Shown: piece after piece, positions 44,917 to 53,305 of the stretch
Numbering within the stretch: the stretch's first letter is position 1
Layout: each line of letters begins with the position of its first letter
Assembly: GCF_026130545.1 (NCBI RefSeq)
Contig: NZ_JAMOIM010000002.1
Span: 310,001 to 374,000 of the forward strand
From: Lichenifustis flavocetrariae
GTDB lineage: Bacteria; Pseudomonadota; Alphaproteobacteria; Rhizobiales; Beijerinckiaceae
Reading direction: 5' to 3'
Length of the DNA: 64,000 nucleotides
Notes under the pieces: generated by a model
What the model saw: the letters and a program-made list of their open reading frames with translations, nothing else
What the model was told of the DNA's origin: nothing
Database searches by the model: none
Made by a program: the position numbers and the translations under genes

Positions 44917-45876
44917 TCAACGAAGCGACATCTCTCCGCCATGTACGCCAGTTGCGGAGTCCAACAATGGCTTGCCAGGCCCTGCCAGCCAGTCGGAGAG
45001 ATGATACAGCTTTCCGAACTCGGCCCTGAGCGACGCGATATCCGCATGGCCTGCGAGGCGGCCATCGTCGATCAAGGATGCCAAACCGCCCAGGAACGCG
45101 TTCTCCTGAAGAAGGCTGTCCGGCAATCGTTGATAGGTGATCGGCTTACCGGCAGCGCGGGTGAGCTCTTTCTGGAGATCGATCCCTGTCACCTGGTCGC
45201 CTGCGATCTCGATGGTGCGACCGGCATATCGTACCGGGTCGGCAAACACGCCGGCCACGATCTTCCCGATGTCGTCGGCCGCGATGATCTGCGCGGATTG
45301 GTCAGGACGTAGGAAGAATGTGAAAACGCCCTGGTCGAGCCCCATGCCCGGCAGCGTCAGCAGTTCCATGAACGCGGCCGGACGGACAATCGTGCTGCGC
45401 AGAGGCAGGCCGCGGATGTGTTCTTCGATCTGGGTCTTGCTATCGAAGTGGCCCATGCCGGTAGGGCCTTGCCCAGCCGCGTTGACCGACGTGTACACGA
45501 GGTGTTGAACGCCGTGAGCAAGCGCGAGATTGGCGATCGTCGTGCCATAGCGAACCTCCTGCTCGTCAGTGACACCATAGGCGGGTCCTTGACCCGAACT
45601 GGGTTGCACGCTGAACACTCCGTAGACACCCGACATGGCAGCCTCGATCGAGACGGGATCGGCCAGGTCGCCGGGAACAACGGCCACGCCTGCCGATGCC
45701 AGGGCACGGGCCTTCGCGCTGCGCGGATCGCGGACAAGAGCTCTGACCGACCATCCTTTCGCCTTGAGCGCGGCTGTGACGGCCCCACCCTGCTGCCCGG
45801 TCGCACCGAACACCAGCACGGTCCTTTTGCCCGAACCGCTTTCGGCGTCGCTCAATCTTTGCGCTTTCTCGACCAT
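44917..45876 (-). CDS. NmrA-family NAD(P)-binding protein
   Basis: A 319-residue atypical short-chain-dehydrogenase-fold protein. The dinucleotide motif GATGQQGGAV is near residues 24-33, VRALVRDP near 43 binds the cofactor phosphate, and YTSVNAAGQGPTGMGHFDSKTQIEEHIRG near 128 lies where the extended SDR active site would be; a Tyr-X3-Lys is not evident, so it may be a redox sensor or non-classical reductase. AGGAGG precedes the ATG at 45876. Divergent from an HxlR gene, as in the SDR pair at 4 kb. Confidence 0.87.
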   Translation of the reverse strand: MVEKAQRLSDAESGSGKRTVLVFGATGQQGGAVTAALKAKGWSVRALVRDPRSAKARALASAGVAVVPGDLADPVSIEAAMSGVYGVFSVQPSSGQGPAYGVTDEQEVRYGTTIANLALAHGVQHLVYTSVNAAGQGPTGMGHFDSKTQIEEHIRGLPLRSTIVRPAAFMELLTLPGMGLDQGVFTFFLRPDQSAQIIAADDIGKIVAGVFADPVRYAGRTIEIAGDQVTGIDLQKELTRAAGKPITYQRLPDSLLQENAFLGGLASLIDDGRLAGHADIASLRAEFGKLYHLSDWLAGPGKPLLDSATGVHGGEMSLR

Positions 45877-45948
45877 CGTGCCGACCTCCTGTCGCTGAAA
45901 GCCGAATAGGTATATAAATCGTACTAGTATGCAATTAGGCACCTGAAG

Positions 45949-45961
45949 CGTACCAGGTACG
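45949..45961. promoter_or_regulatory. Candidate operator in the NmrA/HxlR divergent gap
   Basis: A perfect palindrome, CGTACC and GGTACG around one central A, lies 14 bases before the HxlR ATG. A second dyad, TACTAGTA at 45922-45929, lies 20 bases further upstream. Two close dyads in a 99-base divergent gap fit binding of a dimeric HxlR regulator. Role is inferred from position. Confidence 0.45.
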
Positions 45962-45975
45962 TTGGAGTATCCCGC

Positions 45976-46338
45976 ATGGCGCAAGCGGCACCCGAATCCA
46001 TCGAACTCAACCGTCTGGTGTTGGAAGAGCTGACCGGCAAGTGGACGCTGCTTGTTCTTGATGCCCTTTGTGCCGGTCCCATGCGGTTCAACGCGCTGCG
46101 ACGAACGCAAAAGGGCATCACGCAACGCGCGTTGACGCAGTGCCTCAGACGGCTTGAGGCCAGCGGCTTCATCAAACGCATGGTCGTCAGCACGGCGCCG
46201 GTCGCGGTCGTGTACGAAATTTCAACGCTCGGCCGTTCGCTTGAACCTCATCTGCAGGCGATGCTGCGATGGGCGGAAGAGCATCGAGGGGAGGTCATGG
46301 CCGCTCAGGCCGCATATGCAGCGTCTGCTGCCGTATGA
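45976..46338 (+). CDS. HxlR-family winged-helix transcriptional regulator
   Basis: A 120-residue regulator: LTGKWTLLVLDALCAGPMRFNALRR near residues 18-42, the helix-turn-helix recognition segment GITQRALTQCLRRLEASGFI near 46-65 and the wing VVYEISTLGRSLEPHL near 78-93. A Cys lies in each of the two helices, at about residues 31 and 55; a Cys at these sites senses oxidants in some HxlR proteins. It is divergent from the NmrA-family gene, which it probably controls. Confidence 0.9.
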   Translation: MAQAAPESIELNRLVLEELTGKWTLLVLDALCAGPMRFNALRRTQKGITQRALTQCLRRLEASGFIKRMVVSTAPVAVVYEISTLGRSLEPHLQAMLRWAEEHRGEVMAAQAAYAASAAV

Positions 46339-46615
46339 GTACATTGATGTGCGAATGAATAGTCTTGCGCCGTTTCGCAGCCGCCGCGAAACGGAGGGTT
46401 GGGAGTTGCATCACGCAGGTTCAAATGTCTGCTGCTGTCTCGCGCAGCGGACGCAAGTGACGGCCCCCTACACACTGCCGTTACCGCAGGCACCCCACGG
46501 CAACAAAACACGCAGGTTCCGGCGCTTGCGCCCTTTCCCGACCTCGAAGTCTCGTGCCATGTTGCACGCGGCTGAGCTTCGCGGCTCCCGACCTTGTTTT
46601 GGTGGAGTGATCCTG

Positions 46616-47629
46616 ATGATGACGCGTTGCACGCGTGGTGCGGCTGTCCTGGCCGGTGCGAGCCTTCTGGCGCTCTGTGCGACGGCGGCGTCCGCCGCCA
46701 GCGTCAAGCCGGCCGTGGTCTATGACATCGGCGGCAAATTCGACAAATCCTTCAACGAAGGCGTGTTTCACGGCGCCGAGAAGTTCAAGTCCGACACCGG
46801 CATCGACTTCCGCGACTTCGAGGTGACCAACGACGCCCAGCGCGAACAGGCCTTGCGCAAATTCGCCCGCGACGGCTTCAACCCGATCGTGGCAGTGGGC
46901 TTCGGACAGGCGCAGCCGCTTGAAAAGGTCGCGGCCGAATTCCCCAACACCCATTTCACCATCATCGATTCCGTGGTCGACAAGCCGAACGTGCAGTCGA
47001 TCACGTTCCGCGAGGAACAGGGCTCGTTCCTGGTCGGGCTTCTGGCCAGCAAAGCTTCGAAGGACGGCAAGGTCGGCTTCGTCGGCGGCATGGACATCCC
47101 CCTGATCCGCAAATTCGGCTGCGGCTATGTCCAGGGTGCGAAATACGCGAACCCGAAAGCCGACGTGTACCAGAACATGACCGGCACCACCGGCGCCGCA
47201 TGGCGTGATCCGGTGAAGGGCGGCGAACTCGCCCGCTCGCAGATCGACCGCGGCGCAGAGGTGATCTATGCGGCTGCCGGCGCGACCGGCCTCGGCGTGC
47301 TTCGCGCTGCGGCCGACGGGGGTAAGCTCGGCATCGGCGTCGATTCGAACCAGGACGGCCTGTTTCCGGGCAAGATCCTAACCTCCATGCTCAAACATGT
47401 CGACGTGGCGACCTACAAGACCTTCATGGACGCCAAGGACGGCACCTGGAAGCCGGGCAGTCAGGTTCTTGGCCTCAAGGAAGATGGCGTGGGCTATTCC
47501 TACGACGACTATAACAAGGCGCTGATCACGCCCGAAATGAAGGCGGCAGCCGACGCTGCCGCCAAGGACATCATCGACGGCAAGATCCAAGTGCACGACT
47601 ACATGTCGGACTCGAAGTGCCCTGAGTAG
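46616..47629 (+). CDS. BMP-family nucleoside-binding lipoprotein-like ABC transporter component
   Basis: A 337-residue binding protein of the PnrA/BMP (basic membrane protein) family. The N-terminal signal peptide ends near ASA at residue 28; a Cys is present but the lipobox is poor. Mature start VKPAVVYDIGGKFDKSFNEG and later VGFVGGMDIPLIRKFGCGYVQGAK near 158-180 and GVDSNQDGL near 240 are family hallmarks. BMP proteins bind purine or pyrimidine nucleosides. GGTGGAGTGATC precedes the ATG. It heads a nine-gene nucleoside import and salvage operon. Confidence 0.93.
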   Translation: MMTRCTRGAAVLAGASLLALCATAASAASVKPAVVYDIGGKFDKSFNEGVFHGAEKFKSDTGIDFRDFEVTNDAQREQALRKFARDGFNPIVAVGFGQAQPLEKVAAEFPNTHFTIIDSVVDKPNVQSITFREEQGSFLVGLLASKASKDGKVGFVGGMDIPLIRKFGCGYVQGAKYANPKADVYQNMTGTTGAAWRDPVKGGELARSQIDRGAEVIYAAAGATGLGVLRAAADGGKLGIGVDSNQDGLFPGKILTSMLKHVDVATYKTFMDAKDGTWKPGSQVLGLKEDGVGYSYDDYNKALITPEMKAAADAAAKDIIDGKIQVHDYMSDSKCPE

Positions 47630-47635
47630 GCGCGA

Positions 47636-49183
47636 ATGCCCGTTGCGGCGGCCATCGAACTCGAAGGCATCGACAAGAGTTTCGGCGCGGTTCACGCCAA
47701 CAGGAACGTGACCCTGAGCGTGGCGGCAGGCTCGATCCACGGCATCGTGGGCGAGAATGGCGCCGGCAAGTCGACCCTCATGTCGATCCTGTACGGCTTT
47801 TATGAAGCCGATGCGGGCGAGATCCGGGTCGGCGGCACGCCTGTGAAGATCGGCTCGTCGCGACAGGCCATCGCGCACGGGATCGGCATGGTGCACCAGC
47901 ACTTCATGCTGGTAGATACGTTGAGCGTGCTCGACAATGTCATGCTCGGCGCCGAGGGCGGCGCGCTCGTGGCCCGAGGCGCCGCGGCGATCCGGGTCAA
48001 ACTCGCGGAGCTTGGCCGCGCCTACGGTCTCGTGGTGGATCCCGACGCGCTTGTCGGCGATCTCGGGGTGGGCCTGCAGCAGCGCGTCGAGATCCTGAAG
48101 GCGCTGGTGCGCGGGGCCACGATCCTGATCCTCGACGAGCCGACCGCCGTGCTCACCCCGCCCGAGGCCGACCAGCTGTTCGGCATGCTCGATACGCTGC
48201 GGCGCGAGGGCAAGACGGTGATCTTCATCACCCACAAGCTGCGCGAGATCATGCACATCACCGATCGTGTCTCGGTGATGCGGCGTGGCGAGATCGTACT
48301 GACGACCGAGACGGCCGCGACCTCGCCGGCCCAACTCGCCGATGCCATGGTGGGTCGCCGGGTGCTGCTGACCGTCGCCAAAGGCCCCGCCACGCCCGGC
48401 CCCGTGCGCCTGGAAGCACGCGGCCTGACGGTTCTAGGCAGCAACGGCGTGGCGCTGGTCGACGATGTCTCGTTCACCTTAAGGGCCGGCGAAATCACCG
48501 GGCTCGCCGGCGTCGCGGGCAACGGCCAATCGGAGCTGCTGGAAGCGCTTGCCGGAATCCGCCCGATCGCGGCGGGCGAGATTCTCATCGACGGGAAAGT
48601 CGTGCCTGCGACGAGCCACAACCCAAAGGCGATCCGGACCCTCGGCCTCGCCCATGTGCCGGAGGACCGGCACCGCATGGGCCTCATCATGCCGTTCGAG
48701 GCCGCCGAAAGCGCCATCCTCGGCATTCATACCGATCCAGCTTTCGGGCGCGGCCCCTGGTTGTCGCGCAAGTCCATCATCGCGGATCTCGCCCGCAAGA
48801 TGGCGGGCTACGACATTCGGCCGCCAAATCCGCGGCTGAAGACGGCGAATTTTTCCGGCGGCAATCAGCAGAAGATCGTTCTCGCCCGCGAGATGGAGCG
48901 CGATCCCGGCATCGTGCTCGCCGGGCAGCCGACGCGGGGTGTCGACATCGGCGCCATCGAGTTCATCCACAGCCGCCTCGTCGCCTTGCGCGATGCCGGC
49001 AAGGCCGTGCTGGTCGTCTCGGTCGAGCTCGACGAGATCATGGCGCTCGCCGATCAGATCCTCGTGATGTGCGGCGGCCGTCTCACCGGCGCGCGCACGC
49101 CGCCGCCTGACGCCGCCAACGATGAGCGTTTCGTCGGCGACCTCGGTCTGCTGATGGCCGGCGTAACGGAGCAAGCGGCGTGA
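47636..49183 (+). CDS. Nucleoside ABC transporter double ATPase
   Basis: A 515-residue protein with two ABC domains of the NupA/YufO type. Domain 1: Walker [12 protein letters not shown] near residue 40, unusual signature [11 protein letters not shown] near 144, Walker [12 protein letters not shown] near 163. Domain 2 has a degenerate P-loop [14 protein letters not shown] near 290, signature [14 protein letters not shown] near 405 and [11 protein letters not shown] near 425, as usual for this family. It starts 6 bases after the binding-protein stop and its stop overlaps the VOC GTG. Confidence 0.93.
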   Translation: MPVAAAIELEGIDKSFGAVHANRNVTLSVAAGSIHGIVGENGAGKSTLMSILYGFYEADAGEIRVGGTPVKIGSSRQAIAHGIGMVHQHFMLVDTLSVLDNVMLGAEGGALVARGAAAIRVKLAELGRAYGLVVDPDALVGDLGVGLQQRVEILKALVRGATILILDEPTAVLTPPEADQLFGMLDTLRREGKTVIFITHKLREIMHITDRVSVMRRGEIVLTTETAATSPAQLADAMVGRRVLLTVAKGPATPGPVRLEARGLTVLGSNGVALVDDVSFTLRAGEITGLAGVAGNGQSELLEALAGIRPIAAGEILIDGKVVPATSHNPKAIRTLGLAHVPEDRHRMGLIMPFEAAESAILGIHTDPAFGRGPWLSRKSIIADLARKMAGYDIRPPNPRLKTANFSGGNQQKIVLAREMERDPGIVLAGQPTRGVDIGAIEFIHSRLVALRDAGKAVLVVSVELDEIMALADQILVMCGGRLTGARTPPPDAANDERFVGDLGLLMAGVTEQAA

Positions 49184-49608
49184 TCGCACCGCGCGTCAGC
49201 TTCGTCACGCTCGGCGTCGCTTCCGTGGCGGTCAGCCGTGCCTTCTACGAGAGGCTCGGTTGGACGGCATCCGGCGCCAGCCAGGAGGGCGTCGCGTTTT
49301 TCCAGCTCGGACCCGTGGTGCTGGCGCTGTTCGGCCGACAGGACCTCGCCGACGATGCGCAAGTCGCAAACACCCCGGCAGGCTTTTCCGGCATCAGCCT
49401 CGCCCAGAATTTTGCGAGCCCCGGTGAGGTCGACCTTGCTTATGAGGCCGCGCTTTCGGCGGGCGCCACACCGCTGAAGCCGCCCGGGCCGGTCTTCTGG
49501 GGAGGACATACGGCCTATTTCGCCGATCCCGACGGATTTGCCTGGGAACTGGCCCACAATCCGTTTTTTCCGTTGGACGACACCGGGGCCGTGATCCTTC
49601 CACCATGA
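49180..49608 (+). CDS. VOC-superfamily protein embedded in the nucleoside operon
   Basis: A 142-residue glyoxalase-like protein: ISFVTLGV-like start (VSFVTLGVASVAVSRAFYERLGW) and a C-terminal module GGHTAYFADPDGFAWELAHNP with the usual Glu ligand near residue 125. Start GTG overlaps the ATPase stop and the stop overlaps the permease ATG (ATGA), so it is firmly coupled inside the operon. VOC proteins act in lyase or isomerase chemistry; its link to nucleoside uptake is unknown. Confidence 0.85.
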   Translation: MIAPRVSFVTLGVASVAVSRAFYERLGWTASGASQEGVAFFQLGPVVLALFGRQDLADDAQVANTPAGFSGISLAQNFASPGEVDLAYEAALSAGATPLKPPGPVFWGGHTAYFADPDGFAWELAHNPFFPLDDTGAVILPP

Positions 49609-50717
49609 GCGCCCCCATCACTCTGCCCCGCTGGGCCGACCTCGTGCTCGTGCCCGTGCTCAGCGTTCTCACGGCCTTCGTGGTCGGCGGCCTCGTGGTC
49701 GCGGCCATCGGGGTCAGCCCTTGGGACGCCACCAGGACCCTGATCACCGGCAGCCTCGGCAGCGGCGAGGCGCTCGGCTTCACGCTCTATTACACCACCG
49801 ACTTCATCTTCACGGGTCTTGCGGTGGCGCTCGCCTTTCAGGCCGGGCTGTTCAACATCGGCGGCGAAGGACAGGCAACGCTCGGCGGCCTCGGCGCGGC
49901 GCTCGTCTGCCTGCACGGTGGCTTCCTGCCCGGCTGGCTGCTGATCCCCCTGGGGATCGTCGCCGCGGCGGTCTTCGGCGGCATCTGGGGCCTCGTGCCC
50001 GGCTATCTGCAGGCCAAACGCGGCAGTCACATCGTCATCACCACCATCATGTTCAACTGGCTGGCCTCCACCCTGATGGGCTACCTGCTGGTCAACGGCA
50101 TGCGGGCACCACAGTCGATGGAACCGGAAACCGTCCCGTTCCCGCCGCAGGCCGCGATCCCGACCGTGCACGGCATCCTGGAGGCGCTCGGGATTCCCTC
50201 TGCCACCACGCCGCTCAACCTGAGCTTCCTGCTGGCACTCGCCTGTGCTTTCGCGATGTGGCTCTTCATCTGGCGCACCCGGACCGGCTACGAGATCCGG
50301 ACCACCGGCGCGAACCCGACCGCCGCCGTCTATGGCGGCATCGCACCAGCCTGGATCATCATGCTCACCATGGGATTGTCGGGAGCACTCGCGAGCGGGG
50401 TCGCGGTCAATGAGATCATGGGCGTGCAGAACCGGCTGCTGCTCGAATTCACGGCCGGCTACGGCTTCGTCGGCATCGCGGTGGCGCTGATGGGGCGCGC
50501 CCATCCGGTGGGGATCGTCTTCGCGAGCTTATTGTTCGGCATCCTCTATCAGGGCGGCGCCGAGCTCGCCTTCGACCAGCCGAAGATCTCGCGCGACATG
50601 ATCGTGGCCATCCAGGGCTTCGTCGTGCTGTTCGCCGGCGCCCTCGATGGCCTCTACCGCCCCCACCTCGCCCGTATCTTCACCGCCCTGCCCCGCACCC
50701 GCTCGGGGCCGATTTGA
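49605..50717 (+). CDS. Nucleoside ABC transporter permease
   Basis: A 370-residue BPD_transp_2-type permease with about ten membrane segments. The N-terminal region includes FQAGLFNIGGEGQATLGGL near residues 78-96, the substrate-path motif of NupB/YufP proteins; IWRTRTGYEIRTTGANPTAA near 222-242 is the cytoplasmic coupling loop. It starts within the VOC stop codon. The gap of 338 bases to the second permease gene is unusual because all other genes of the operon overlap or nearly touch. Confidence 0.92.
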   Translation: MSAPITLPRWADLVLVPVLSVLTAFVVGGLVVAAIGVSPWDATRTLITGSLGSGEALGFTLYYTTDFIFTGLAVALAFQAGLFNIGGEGQATLGGLGAALVCLHGGFLPGWLLIPLGIVAAAVFGGIWGLVPGYLQAKRGSHIVITTIMFNWLASTLMGYLLVNGMRAPQSMEPETVPFPPQAAIPTVHGILEALGIPSATTPLNLSFLLALACAFAMWLFIWRTRTGYEIRTTGANPTAAVYGGIAPAWIIMLTMGLSGALASGVAVNEIMGVQNRLLLEFTAGYGFVGIAVALMGRAHPVGIVFASLLFGILYQGGAELAFDQPKISRDMIVAIQGFVVLFAGALDGLYRPHLARIFTALPRTRSGPI

Positions 50718-51055
50718 ATGAGAATCGCCTGCATTCGAAACCGAAAGCGAGGCACGCTTTCCCAGTTGCCCTCCTTGCGGCCCTTCCATTCACAACACTT
50801 GGCGGGACATGAGAAATCTCCGTCTCGCTTGTGGAGAGGGGTTGGGGGTCGAGACAATGGAGGCACTTGGTCTGCTGATCAGGCTCCAGGATCGTTGCGA
50901 CCTTCACCCCCTGCCCCTCTCCACAAGGGAGAGGGGAGAAAACCACGGCCCAGCCTTCATAAGAGGTGTAACTCCGATAGGCGCATGCAGGGCAAAGGAG
51001 TGGATGCCCAGCGTTACGCCCTAGGTTCTCAGCCGGCCGCAGGGACATCGGCCTC
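50718..51055. repeat. Palindromic repeat region between the two permease genes
   Basis: This 338-base spacer holds no convincing gene. It carries a 14-base inverted repeat: CTTGTGGAGAGGGG at 50828-50841 and its exact complement at 50914-50927, about 72 bases apart, with further C/T-rich and G-rich flanks. The second arm also forms a local CCCTCTCC...GGAGAGGG hairpin. Such elements resemble dispersed extragenic palindromes seen in Hyphomicrobiales, so this is probably an inserted repeat. Its effect on the operon is unknown. Confidence 0.65.
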
Positions 51056-52036
51056 ATGTTGACCGGACTGGCATCCGACACCGCACTGATCCTCGCCTCC
51101 AGCCTGCGGCTCGCGGTGCCGCTGATCTTCGCCTGCATCGCCGGCCTCTGGTCGGAACGCTCCGGCGTGGTCGACATCGGGCTTGAGGGCAAGATGCTGG
51201 TTGCGGCTTTCGCGAGCGCGGTCGTGGCCTATCAGGTGGACAGCGCCTGGGCGGGCCTTGCGGCCGGCATCCTGGCGTCGGTGGCGTTGGGACTTGTGCA
51301 CGGCTTCGCGGTGATCGACCAGCGCGGCAACCAGATCGTCTCGGGCGCCGCCATCAATCTCGTGGCCGCCGGGCTCACGGCGCTGCTCGGCAATGCCTGG
51401 TACGGCGAAGGCGGCCGGACACCGCAGCTCGATTCAGTGGCGTCCCGCTTTCATGAAATCCCCTGGCCCGGAGAAGCGAGCCTCGGTGCGATCCCGGTCC
51501 TCGGACCATTCTACAGCAATCTCCTGGCCGGCCATGTTGTCCTGACCTACCTGGCGATCCTGCTGGTGCCTTTAACGTCTTTCGTGCTCTACCGCACCCG
51601 GTTTGGCCTGCGACTTCGGGCGACGGGGGAGAACCCGGCCGCCGTCGACACGGCTGGCATTTCCGTGCGCGGTTTGCGCTACGCGGGGGTCGTCATCTGC
51701 GGGGTGCTGTGCGGATTTGCCGGCACCTACCTGTCTGTTGCCCAGGCCGCCAGCTTCCTGCCCTCGATGACAGCCGGCAAGGGGTTCATTGCCCTCGCGG
51801 CTCTCGTGTTCTCGAAATGGCGGCCTTGGCCCGCCCTTTTCACCTGCCTGCTCTTCGGCTTTCTCGACGCGATCTCGATCCGGCTTCAAGGTGCCGTCAT
51901 TCCGGGTGTGGGCGAAGTTCCGGTTCAGGCGATCCAGGCGCTGCCATATCTCCTGACAGTGATCCTGCTGGCCGGTTTCGTGGGCCGCGCCATCCCGCCC
52001 AAGGCGTCCGGGATACCGTATGTGAAAGAACGATAA
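51056..52036 (+). CDS. Nucleoside ABC transporter permease (second)
   Basis: A 326-residue NupC/YufQ-type permease. RSGVVDIGLEGKMLVAAF near residues 36-53 and YRTRFGLRLRATGENPAAVDTAGISV near 178-203 are the family's substrate-path and coupling motifs; QAASFLPSMTAGKGFIALAALV near 222 is also conserved. It pairs with the permease at 49605 to form the heterodimeric channel. Its TAA shares a base with the ATG of the cytidine deaminase gene. Confidence 0.93.
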   Translation: MLTGLASDTALILASSLRLAVPLIFACIAGLWSERSGVVDIGLEGKMLVAAFASAVVAYQVDSAWAGLAAGILASVALGLVHGFAVIDQRGNQIVSGAAINLVAAGLTALLGNAWYGEGGRTPQLDSVASRFHEIPWPGEASLGAIPVLGPFYSNLLAGHVVLTYLAILLVPLTSFVLYRTRFGLRLRATGENPAAVDTAGISVRGLRYAGVVICGVLCGFAGTYLSVAQAASFLPSMTAGKGFIALAALVFSKWRPWPALFTCLLFGFLDAISIRLQGAVIPGVGEVPVQAIQALPYLLTVILLAGFVGRAIPPKASGIPYVKER

Positions 52037-52437
52037 TGACCGACCTCGATCCGCTTTTCGACCTCGCCCGGCAGGCGCGGGAGAGGGCCTATGCGCCCTA
52101 TTCGCACTTCAAGGTCGGGGCGGCGATCCGCACACCGTCAGGCGCCTTGTTCGCCGGTGCCAATGTCGAAAACGCCGCTTATCCGCAAGGTGCCTGTGCG
52201 GAAGCTGCGGCGATCTCGGCCATGATTCTGGGCGGAGAAACCCGCATCGCCGAGATTTTGGTGATCGGCGAGGGGGACGGGCTCGTCACGCCATGTGGAG
52301 GATGCCGGCAGCGCATCCGTGAATTCGCCTCGGCCGACACGCCGATTCATATCGCGAGTCTCAAAGGCCGTCGTGCAAGCTTCACCTTGACCGAACTCTT
52401 ACCGCATAGCTTTGGACCGGAAAACCTGATGACATGA
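52036..52437 (+). CDS. cdd: Cytidine deaminase
   Basis: A 133-residue homotetrameric-type zinc deaminase converting (deoxy)cytidine to (deoxy)uridine. The zinc ligands and catalytic Glu are in GACAEAAAIS near residues 53-62, with Cys-Ala-Glu, and in PCGGCRQ near 88-94. The substrate segment YAPYSHFKVGAAI is near residue 19-31. It starts at TAATG overlap with the permease. Together with the phosphorylases that follow it funnels imported cytidine towards uridine and uracil. Confidence 0.96.
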   Translation: MTDLDPLFDLARQARERAYAPYSHFKVGAAIRTPSGALFAGANVENAAYPQGACAEAAAISAMILGGETRIAEILVIGEGDGLVTPCGGCRQRIREFASADTPIHIASLKGRRASFTLTELLPHSFGPENLMT

Positions 52438-52459
52438 CGACATGGCGGGAGGGGGAGCG

Positions 52460-53305
52460 ATGGATCCGGGCGTAGGAGTGAAGGAGGACACCACCGAAGC
52501 CGCGGTGGCGGTTCTGCGGGCGCGCGGGATCAGGCAGCCGATTTCCATGGCCTTCATACTCGGCACGGGCCTCGGCTCGATCACTGAGGAATTGGTTGAG
52601 CCGATCCGCATCGACTACGCCGACCTGCCCGGCTTCCCGAAAGCCAATGTTTCAGGCCATGCCGGCCGGCTGTGGATTGGAACCTGGGAAGGAACCCACG
52701 TGGCCATCATGGAAGGGCGGGCGCATTACTACGAGACCGGAAATGCGCGCGCCATGGCGGCGGCGCTCGCCGTGCTCAAGGCGATCGGCGTGACGACGCT
52801 CGTGATCACCAACTCGGCTGGATCGGTCAATCTCGATTGGCACCCGGGCTCCGTCGCGATGATCAGCGATCATATCAATTTTTCAGGTGCAAACCCCCTC
52901 ATCGGTGACAGGACCGAATCTCGCTTCGTCAACCTGCGCGAAGCCTATGACCGCCGCCTCCGGGCTCGCTTCAAGCAGGCGGCTGCGGCGGCTGGGAAAG
53001 TCATGCTGCGCGAAGGTGTCTACATGTGGTTCTCAGGCCCGTCTTTCGAGACTCCGGCGGAGGTGCGGGCCGCGAAAATCCTCGGCGCCGATCTCGTCGG
53101 CATGTCGACAGTTCCCGAGGTGATCCTGGCGCGCCAGCTCGACATGCGGGTCCTGGCGCTATCACTCGTGACGAACTTCGCCACAGGGATCAAGACTGGC
53201 GATCCGTCGCACAGCGAAACCAAGTCTGTGGCGAGCACCGGCGCCATCACGCTGAAGCGCCTTCTGCGTGCCTTCATGCGCGAGGGACCCGTCGCCTATG
53301 CGTGA
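52460..53305 (+). CDS. punA: Purine nucleoside phosphorylase
   Basis: A 281-residue trimeric-type PNP that splits inosine and guanosine with phosphate. Phosphate and ribose motifs GTGLGSI near residue 35 and GRAHYYETG near 82 are seen; NSAGSVN near 115, MSTVPEVILARQL near 213 and the base-specifying Asn in TNFATGI near 235 follow. GGAGGGGGAGC directly before ATG 52460 makes it a better start than the ATG at 52442. It overlaps the next gene by 8 bases. Confidence 0.95.
   Translation: MDPGVGVKEDTTEAAVAVLRARGIRQPISMAFILGTGLGSITEELVEPIRIDYADLPGFPKANVSGHAGRLWIGTWEGTHVAIMEGRAHYYETGNARAMAAALAVLKAIGVTTLVITNSAGSVNLDWHPGSVAMISDHINFSGANPLIGDRTESRFVNLREAYDRRLRARFKQAAAAAGKVMLREGVYMWFSGPSFETPAEVRAAKILGADLVGMSTVPEVILARQLDMRVLALSLVTNFATGIKTGDPSHSETKSVASTGAITLKRLLRAFMREGPVAYA

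Noticed and set aside
46418-46440. Sequence resembling a tRNA T-arm (GGTTCAAAT with short flanking complement)
   Set aside because: The position after the loop is G rather than the invariant C, and no acceptor, D or anticodon arms can be folded around it.
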